From: Victivallales bacterium
Lineage (GTDB): Bacteria; Verrucomicrobiota; Lentisphaeria; Victivallales; JAADHT01
Reading direction: 5' to 3'
Length of the DNA stretch: 11,910 nucleotides
NCBI GenBank assembly: GCA_016930955.1
Contig: JAFGFR010000067.1
Location: 1-11,910 of the forward strand
Part shown: positions 7,091 through 11,910 of the stretch, in pieces
How the letters are laid out: each line of letters begins with the position of its first letter
Numbering within the stretch: position 1 is the first letter of the stretch
Position numbers and translations under genes: made by a program
The notes under the pieces: generated by a model
What the model was told of the DNA's origin: nothing
The model's input: only the letters and a program-made list of their open reading frames with translations
Databases searched by the model: none

Positions 7091-8623
7091 ATGAAACTGG
7101 TATCAGCTGAGAAGATGCGGGAGCTGGATTCCCTTACGATCGAAAATTACGGGATTCCCGGCAGGATTCTGATGGAGAATGCCGGCAGCGGCGCGGCGTT
7201 CAGGATTTTGGAGCATGCTGCGAATCTCGCGACCGGACATGTCAGACGTTTCGTCGTCCTGGCGGGCAAGGGCAACAATGGCGGCGATGCCTATGTGGTT
7301 GCCAGATGCCTTTTTGAGATATGCGAAATCCCTGTCGTGCTGTACGCGGCATCACCGGTGTCGGAGCTGCCTGATGATGCCAAATCCCATGCGGAGACCG
7401 CTCTAAAGTCTGTTGCCGTGGATGAATGCGCTGATCCTCCGGTTTTTTCCCGGGGCGATTTTATCATTGACGGCCTGTTGGGCACGGGTGTCAGGGGTGC
7501 GCCGAGGGCTCCTTTCGACAAATGGATCGCGGCAGTGAATTCGTCAGGGTTTCCGGTGGTCTCCTTAGACATACCATCGGGCCTTGACGGTGACACCGGC
7601 GAGACTCACGGTGTCGCCGTCAGAGCCGACCTGACAGTCACCATGGGTTTGCCAAAGCAGGGTATGGTAATTGGTCATGGCCCGGAACTGTGTGGGATGG
7701 TCAAATGCGTGGACATCGGCATACCAGAAGAATGCCTGTCCAGGGTTTCCAACAATGTTGAGATGATTTTCGAGCAGGACATACAGTGTCTGGGCAGGAA
7801 ATCCAGCGATTCACACAAAGGTCTGAACGGTCATCTTCTGGTCATTGGCGGCAGCGTCCTCTATTCGGGGGCACCGTTTCTATCTGCCGAAGCTGCGCTG
7901 CGCTCCGGGGCAGGACTTGTCTCTCTTGCACTGCCGCAAAGCGTAAACGTGCCACGCCCGAAAATGAACTCGATCATCGTCAGAAGGATTAGAGATGGCG
8001 GCAAAGGCTTCTTCTCAGAGGAGTCCACAGATGAATTGAACGATCTTGCCGCGAAGGCCGACACAGTGGTCATCGGACCCGGGATTGGCTCTGATGAGAG
8101 CGTTAGAGACATGCTAAGAGGCTTGAGCATCGCGAAGAAACCGGTCTTGTGGGATGCCGACGGCCTGAACATGCTTGCGGAGACCCCGTGGCTGCTGGAC
8201 CGTATTCCTTCTGCAGTTCTGACACCCCATCCAGGAGAAATGAAAAGGCTGCTCAACGGATTCAACCTCAAGGATGCCGGCCAGTCTGACCGCATGGCCT
8301 GTGCGTCGGCACTTGCACTGAAGACCAAAACCGTGACCGTTCTGAAAGGACACCGCACCGTCACTGCATCTCCAGAAGGCAGGGTGGCAGTCAACAGCAG
8401 CGGCACCCCTGCCCTTGCCACCGCTGGGACAGGCGACGTGCTGGCCGGCATGATCGGATCATTTTTAGCCCAGGGGATCAACCCTGCCGAAGCTGCCGAG
8501 GCCGCAGTCTTCATTCACGGGCTGGCATCGGAACTGGGCAACTACGGCACAAGGGGACTCACTGCCGACGACCTTGTCGATCTTCTTCCCGCCGCCATGA
8601 TGAGAATCTCCCCATTCGCGTAA
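7091..8623 (+). CDS. nnr: Bifunctional NAD(P)HX epimerase / ADP-dependent NAD(P)HX dehydratase
   Basis: A metabolite-repair enzyme of 510 residues that restores NAD(P)H from its hydrated, damaged form. The N-terminal YjeF_N/NnrE domain (about 1-215) epimerises R- and S-NAD(P)HX; it shows LAGKGNNGGDAYVVAR (58-72), LLGTGVRG and SLDIPSGLDGDTG (158-170). The C-terminal NnrD domain (about 235-510), of the ribokinase-like fold, dehydrates S-NAD(P)HX using ADP or ATP; it shows KGLNGHLLVIGGS, DADGLN (355-360), TPHPGE (378-383) and GTGDVLAG with D449. I chose ATG 7091, with GAGGG 10 nt upstream, rather than an earlier in-frame ATG at 7019 inside acpS, because the conserved domain begins here. The loop has GGDA where many homologues have GGDG. 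The last few codons (8611-8623) overlap the edge of repeat D, which seems to supply the C-terminus SPFA and the stop. Confidence 0.95.
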   Translation: MKLVSAEKMRELDSLTIENYGIPGRILMENAGSGAAFRILEHAANLATGHVRRFVVLAGKGNNGGDAYVVARCLFEICEIPVVLYAASPVSELPDDAKSHAETALKSVAVDECADPPVFSRGDFIIDGLLGTGVRGAPRAPFDKWIAAVNSSGFPVVSLDIPSGLDGDTGETHGVAVRADLTVTMGLPKQGMVIGHGPELCGMVKCVDIGIPEECLSRVSNNVEMIFEQDIQCLGRKSSDSHKGLNGHLLVIGGSVLYSGAPFLSAEAALRSGAGLVSLALPQSVNVPRPKMNSIIVRRIRDGGKGFFSEESTDELNDLAAKADTVVIGPGIGSDESVRDMLRGLSIAKKPVLWDADGLNMLAETPWLLDRIPSAVLTPHPGEMKRLLNGFNLKDAGQSDRMACASALALKTKTVTVLKGHRTVTASPEGRVAVNSSGTPALATAGTGDVLAGMIGSFLAQGINPAEAAEAAVFIHGLASELGNYGTRGLTADDLVDLLPAAMMRISPFA

Positions 8624-8707
8624 GAGCCAACCGTGAAACTCCCCCTGGGCATGCGACCTGCCATTTTGGTTGCGCGGCCTCGGGGAGTTTTGAAATTAGC
8701 CCGGCTC
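8611..8707. repeat. Intergenic palindromic repeat, copy D
   Basis: The outer flank CCCATTCGCGTAA aligns with copy B (CCCATTTAAGTTATA), then comes the terminus GAGCCAACCGTGAAACTCC (8624-8642), the inner module GGGCATGCGACCTGCCATTTTGG, and the second terminus GGAGTTTTGAAATTAGCC (8684-8701) ending in GGCTC at 8707. Only one orientation of the inner module is present. It begins inside the nnr coding sequence and lies upstream of the rplU promoter. Confidence 0.75.
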
Positions 8708-8737
8708 AGAAAATAAAAAAAATCCCCGACTGCATCA

Positions 8738-8765
8738 TTGACAGCACTTCCCAATGCACTATATT
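8738..8765 (+). promoter_or_regulatory. Sigma70-type promoter for rplU
   Basis: TTGACA (8738-8743) and TATATT (8760-8765) are separated by 16 nt, preceded by an A-rich stretch (8709-8722). This is the best promoter match in the window. Transcription would start near 8772, giving an untranslated leader of about 110 nt before rplU, long enough to hold a regulatory structure. I see only short stems in it (for example AGGC/GCCT around 8813-8834). Confidence 0.65.
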
Positions 8766-8881
8766 AACGAGCTTTCTGCCGTCTGACGGGCTGATATGAC
8801 TTCTTCTCAAGAGGCTGGAGTCCTTCGGCGGCCTGATAACGGTTTGTTTGTATTAATGAGTTTTCTGGAGGTAATTGGAAG

Positions 8882-9385
8882 ATGTATGCGGTAATTTCGA
8901 CAGGCGGCAAGCAGTATCGCGTCATGAAGGACGATGTCATTGATATCGAGCGTGTTGAAGGCGATCCCGGGAAGGAAGTGTCCTTTGGCGAGGTTCTGGC
9001 AATCGGCGAAGGCGGCAGCATCGAGATAGGCACTCCACTGCTGGCCTCTGCGACGGTCGAGGGGAAGATACTCGAGCATTTCAGGGGTAAGAAGCTTGTT
9101 GCATTCAAGATGAAGCGCCGCAAGAGCTACCGGCGCAAGATAGGGCACAGGCAGGAACTGACCAAGGTGTTGATCGAGAAGATCAATTCCAAGTCGGATA
9201 CCAAAGCGGAGAAGCCCGTTGCAAAGAAAGAAGCTGAAGAAACGGCACCCAAATCCGAGAAAAAATCTGCGAAACCCACGGCGGCGACTGAGAAGAAAAC
9301 TACAAAAACCACCGATAAAAAATCCGAGAAGAAACCAACGGCGAAGAAAAAGCCGACTGTGAAGAAGGCTGCGGGAAAAAAATAA
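8882..9385 (+). CDS. rplU: 50S ribosomal protein L21 with a Lys-rich C-terminal tail
   Basis: Large-subunit ribosomal protein L21 that binds 23S rRNA. The first 102 residues are the complete conserved protein: MYAVISTGGKQYRV at the start, GTPLL near 50, then the signature block with FKMKRRKSYRRKIGHRQ (75-91) and TKVLIEKI. Standard bacterial L21 ends about here at roughly 103 residues. This one continues for 65 residues (103-167) of low-complexity Lys/Ala/Thr/Glu/Ser/Pro sequence with 23 Lys and no aromatic residue, presumably disordered and RNA-binding. The start is supported by GGAGGT 9 nt upstream. rpmA (L27), the usual partner immediately downstream, is missing; gatB converges 18 bp after the stop. 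The T-tract of the gatB terminator is encoded by the final Gly-Lys-Lys codons. Confidence 0.97.
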   Translation: MYAVISTGGKQYRVMKDDVIDIERVEGDPGKEVSFGEVLAIGEGGSIEIGTPLLASATVEGKILEHFRGKKLVAFKMKRRKSYRRKIGHRQELTKVLIEKINSKSDTKAEKPVAKKEAEETAPKSEKKSAKPTAATEKKTTKTTDKKSEKKPTAKKKPTVKKAAGKK

Positions 9386-9417
9386 CTGCTGAATCCGCAA
9401 ATCTTAGCCGAGCAGTT
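9376..9417 (-). terminator. Intrinsic terminator of gatB, embedded in both convergent genes
   Basis: On the minus strand AACTGCT (plus 9411-9417) pairs perfectly with AGCAGTT (plus 9384-9390) across a 20-nt loop, followed by A and seven T (plus 9376-9382). The upstream arm lies in the last gatB codons, the stop is in the loop, and the T-tract lies inside the 3' end of rplU. On the plus strand the same stem has no T-tract. Confidence 0.6.
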
Positions 9418-10849
9418 CCTTGAGCATGTCCACGACAGCCTTCGGGTTGGCCTTTCCCTTGCTTAGCTTCATCACCTGGCCGACGAAGAACTGCAAAACC
9501 TTCTCGTTCCCCAGACGGTACTGCTCGAGTTGTGCCTGATTCTCTGCGACGGCCTGCTCGCAAAGGCTTTTGATCTCCGAGGCATCGCTGATCTGGACAA
9601 GCCCTTTCTCCTTGACTATTTCCGGCGCTGTCCTGCCGGTGGCAAGCATGTCGGCAAAGACCTGCTTGGCGATTTTGCCGTTTATCGTGCCGTTGTTGAT
9701 CAGCTCGACCATTTCCGCCAGCGCAACGGGTTGTATCCTGCATCCGGCGATGCCCTCGGGGGATTCCGCCAGATCACGCAAAAGCTCGGTGATTATCCAG
9801 TTCGCCAGAATTTTCGGCGTTGAGGTCTTCACAGCCCCCTCATCGAAATAGTCGGAGATGGCCTTGTCCTGGGTCAGAACTTCTGCATCATATGGTGTCA
9901 GCCCGAATGCGTCAGTGAGACGCCGGCGTTTCGCGTCCGGAGTCTCGGGCATTGTCTCGCGTATTTCCGCTATATCGCCATCGTTGAAGACCAGAGGCGG
10001 CAGGTCGGGCTCAGGGAAGTAGCGGTAGTCACTCTCGCTCTCCTTCGTCCTCATCAGATAGCTTATCCCCCTGTCGTCATTCCATCCCCGGGTCTCCTGG
10101 TGAAGTACAGCTCCGCTGTCAAGCTCCGCTGCCTGCCTGGCGATCTCGAATTCAAGAGCCCTATGCACTGCACGGAAACTGTTAAGGTTCTTGATCTCTA
10201 TTTTCGTCCCCAGCCTCTTCTCCCCGGCTAACTTCAACGAAACATTCACGTCGCACCTCAGCTCCCCCTTCTCCATGTCGCAGCTGCTGACTGCAGCGTA
10301 CTGCATAACCTTCTTCAGCTCCGTAAGATAGGCATGTGCCTCATCGGGGGATGTCATGTCCGGCTCGCTGACTATCTCCATGAGCGGCCCGCCGGCACGG
10401 TTGAAGTCAATCCCGCTGAACCCACTGAAATGCACGGACTTGGCGACATCCTCCTCGAGATGTATCCTGGTGATGCCGATATGCTTGTCGGCAAGAGGCT
10501 TGCCCGAGAAGCCATTTCCACCGATATGGATGCTCCCATTCCTGCAGAAAGGCAGGTCATACTGGGATATCTGGTAGTTTTTCGGCATATCGGGATAGAA
10601 ATAGCTTTTCCTGTCGAATTTGCTGAACTTTGATATCTCACATGAGCACATCAGGCCAGCGAGGATGGTTTTTCTGACGGCCTGGATATTGGTCACTGGC
10701 AGCACACCGGGGTAACCCATGCATACCGGGCATACCAAGGTGTTGGGCTCGGCACCGTAACGATTGGCGCAGGCACAAAACATCTTGCTCAACGTGTTGA
10801 CCTTGACATGCACCTCCAGCCCTATTGTCACATCGTACTTTTCTGTCAT
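9404..10849 (-). CDS. gatB: Asp-tRNA(Asn)/Glu-tRNA(Gln) amidotransferase subunit B
   Basis: The 481-residue tRNA-binding kinase-like subunit of the GatCAB amidotransferase, which converts Glu-tRNA(Gln) and/or Asp-tRNA(Asn) to the amidated form in organisms lacking the matching direct synthetase. Seen: IGLEVHVKVNTLSKMFC (9-25), a CxC...CxxC set (C25, C27, C40, C43) within PNTLVCPVCMGYPG that matches the zinc site of the family, SYFYPDMPKNYQISQYD (82-98), HLEEDVAK (130-137), FNRAGGPLMEIVSEPD (149-164), RCDVNVS, KIEIKNLNSF, and DYRYFPEPDLPP (274-285). The C-terminal GatB/YqeY helical domain (from about 325) is complete, ending KAVVDMLKELL. AGAGAGG lies about 6 nt before the ATG. No gatA or gatC lies beside it, so the complex is encoded at separate loci. 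Confidence 0.97.
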   Translation of the reverse strand: MTEKYDVTIGLEVHVKVNTLSKMFCACANRYGAEPNTLVCPVCMGYPGVLPVTNIQAVRKTILAGLMCSCEISKFSKFDRKSYFYPDMPKNYQISQYDLPFCRNGSIHIGGNGFSGKPLADKHIGITRIHLEEDVAKSVHFSGFSGIDFNRAGGPLMEIVSEPDMTSPDEAHAYLTELKKVMQYAAVSSCDMEKGELRCDVNVSLKLAGEKRLGTKIEIKNLNSFRAVHRALEFEIARQAAELDSGAVLHQETRGWNDDRGISYLMRTKESESDYRYFPEPDLPPLVFNDGDIAEIRETMPETPDAKRRRLTDAFGLTPYDAEVLTQDKAISDYFDEGAVKTSTPKILANWIITELLRDLAESPEGIAGCRIQPVALAEMVELINNGTINGKIAKQVFADMLATGRTAPEIVKEKGLVQISDASEIKSLCEQAVAENQAQLEQYRLGNEKVLQFFVGQVMKLSKGKANPKAVVDMLKELLG

Positions 10850-11093
10850 CGAATAGCCTCTCTATGTGTCGATTTGAATTCAGTCCCGAGGGCTGGCTGG
10901 AAGTTCCCGATCGGCTGAAGGCACACCCTTAGACCCCGGGTAAAGATACCTGCCGCTCAGGGCATGTCCACGTCGGAGAGATATTGATCCTTCTGTCACG
11001 GGATGCTCCCACACCATCACATGGCAAACTATACCGCCGGCACCATGACCGTCTACCGTTTCACAACCCCGTGCAATGTACATCTGCACCGGC
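10850..11093. other. Non-coding spacer upstream of gatB
   Basis: No convincing gene, RNA gene or repeat copy is visible. It must hold the gatB promoter on the minus strand, but I find no clear -35/-10 pair. Reading frames that cross it are out of frame with the neighbours and resemble no family I know. Confidence 0.5.
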
Positions 11094-11131
11094 AAAAAAC
11101 AAGCCACACGATGCTCCTGTCGCCGCGGCTC
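11094..11131 (-). terminator. Intrinsic terminator after the short membrane protein
   Basis: On the minus strand GAGCCGC (plus 11125-11131) pairs with GTGGCTT (plus 11101-11107), including two G-T wobbles, with a further CGA/TCG stem in the loop. One G then six T follow (plus 11094-11099). The upstream arm overlaps the stop codon of the membrane protein gene. Confidence 0.6.
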
Positions 11132-11747
11132 ACCGGCGCGGCACGACAATTTGGATGCGGGAAGCCGCAAAACATACGGCCGCGTTGCACAGCAGCAGAG
11201 CCCCCGAGCACGACACGGCCATCGTGGACGGCATGAGGCCCACCAGATAGAAGGCGCTGGCGAGGGTGCCGGCAATGCTCCCCGCAGTGCCTAGTGCGTA
11301 TATGTTTCCGCTACCCCTGCCCACGACATTTAGCGAATTTGTGTTGAGCTTCACTATGCACGGCATCAGCATCCCGATCAGAGTCGAGGGGGCAAAAAAA
11401 AGCAACATGGAAACCGAAAGCATCTGGAAACTTTGGCTCATCCAAAGGATTTCGGATATCCCGCATATCGCCCGCGCATATAGAGGGAACATGGCCAGCA
11501 CGAGGCCGCATAGCAGCAGCAGCATCCCCAGTGTCCTTAGTCCTGGGCGGCGGTCGGCAGTAATCCCCCCCAGCGCATAGCCGGTTCCCAAGCCCGCCAT
11601 AAAGACCGCCAGCAACGCCCCCCATACCCGCGTTCCGCCACCGAAATAAGGGGTCAACACTCTGCTGCCGAATATCTCAAGGCACATCAGCACGAAGCCC
11701 GAGACGAATGCGGTTAAATACAACATTGCCCTGCCGATCCAGCACAC
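11130..11747 (-). CDS. Membrane protein resembling the N-terminal half of fused spermidine-synthase-like proteins
   Basis: About 205 residues with some six hydrophobic segments. The first, FVSGFVLMCLEIFGSRVLTP, followed by a Gly-rich FGGGTRVWGALLAVFMAGLGTG and the late GSGNIYALGTAGSIAGTL match the membrane domain of the fused MFS-like/spermidine synthase family from memory. In that family a cytoplasmic Rossmann aminopropyltransferase-like domain follows; here it is absent and a terminator overlaps the stop, so this is a stand-alone short form rather than an obvious frameshift. GTG 11747 is preferred because GGGAGG lies exactly 8 nt upstream; GTG 11771 and ATG 11726 are in-frame alternatives with weaker sites. 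Function unknown: membrane domains of this type have been suggested as transport or export modules. The promoter side abuts repeat E. Confidence 0.75.
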   Translation of the reverse strand: MCWIGRAMLYLTAFVSGFVLMCLEIFGSRVLTPYFGGGTRVWGALLAVFMAGLGTGYALGGITADRRPGLRTLGMLLLLCGLVLAMFPLYARAICGISEILWMSQSFQMLSVSMLLFFAPSTLIGMLMPCIVKLNTNSLNVVGRGSGNIYALGTAGSIAGTLASAFYLVGLMPSTMAVSCSGALLLCNAAVCFAASRIQIVVPRR

Positions 11748-11798
11748 CGTCAAAACCTCCCGAAAATTCACGCCATAGATTTACTTCTGGAGCGAATT

Positions 11799-11910
11799 TT
11801 TAAATGTCGAGCCAATTTCAAAACTACCCGTGGCCGCGCGGCCTGCTATTTTGGATGCGGGGTCACGCCGATGCGGGAGCGGGCATACCTGTATGGTCTG
11901 TCCCGACCGC
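11799..11910. repeat. Intergenic palindromic repeat, copy E (runs to the window end)
   Basis: The terminus GAGCCAATTTCAAAACTACC begins at 11809 after a TTTAAATGTC flank like that of copies B and C. The inner module GGCCTGCTATTTTGG follows in the opposite orientation to copy D relative to the terminus, then GGGCATACCTG near 11881. The right terminus is not reached before the window ends, so the full length is unknown. Confidence 0.65.

Noticed and set aside
7861..8514. 217-codon open frame on the minus strand inside nnr
   Set aside because: It is antisense to the well-conserved NnrD domain and its translation is Ser/Ala/Pro-rich with no recognisable motif; high-GC shadow frame.
8542..8754. 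Minus-strand open frame through repeat D encoding RANFKTPRG, similar to peptides from copies A, B and E
   Set aside because: The peptide similarity follows from the repeat sequence itself; the frames lack consistent starts, end differently, and the palindrome explains the conservation.
10880..11275. 131-codon open frame on the minus strand overlapping the membrane protein and the spacer
   Set aside because: Its first part is an out-of-frame reading of the membrane protein and the rest shows no aminopropyltransferase motif, so it is not the missing catalytic half.

Overview
The window looks like a chromosomal segment of a Gram-negative-type, anaerobic or fermentative bacterium with roughly 55-60% GC. 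It carries complete housekeeping genes (acpS, a bifunctional nnr, rplU, gatB), a fermentative D-lactate dehydrogenase of the LdhA type, and a large secreted lipoprotein of the DUF3857/transglutaminase type. The mix of gene families, the Lys-rich tail on L21 and the DUF3857 protein would fit a member of the PVC group such as Lentisphaerae. That is a guess from family distribution, not something the sequence proves. There are no phage, plasmid, CRISPR or transposase genes.

Layout from left to right. 47-1093 (+) is a geranylgeranyl-reductase-like flavoprotein. 1289-2332 (-) is ldhA, convergent with it. A 374-bp divergent intergenic region follows. 2707-6606 (+) is a 1299-residue DUF3857/transglutaminase lipoprotein made of two tandem modules, the second of which has lost its catalytic Cys and His. 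6700-7077 (+) is acpS and 7091-8623 (+) is nnr, 13 nt apart and probably co-transcribed. A good sigma70-type promoter then drives rplU (8882-9385, +), which ends 18 bp from the convergent gatB (9404-10849, -). 11130-11747 (-) is a short membrane protein equivalent to only the N-terminal half of fused spermidine-synthase-like proteins, with its own intrinsic terminator.

The most unusual content lies between the genes. Five intergenic spacers carry related palindromic repeats (A 1111-1258, B 2416-2531, C 6630-6690, D 8611-8707, E from 11799 to the window end). They share a terminal sequence reading GAGCCAATTTCAAAACTCC and its inverse. Longer copies contain inner modules around AAATGGCAGG / CCTGCCATTT in one or both orientations, and the shortest copy (C) is just the two termini forming a near-perfect hairpin. 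They resemble ERIC/REP-type or MITE-type elements in design, but I do not recognise the family. Copies A and B sit in opposite orientation on either side of ldhA, and copy D supplies the last codons and stop of nnr.

Apart from acpS-nnr, the genes do not form one pathway. The lipoprotein gene may be transcribed into acpS-nnr across repeat C, since no T-tract terminator separates them. gatA, gatC and rpmA are not in the window.
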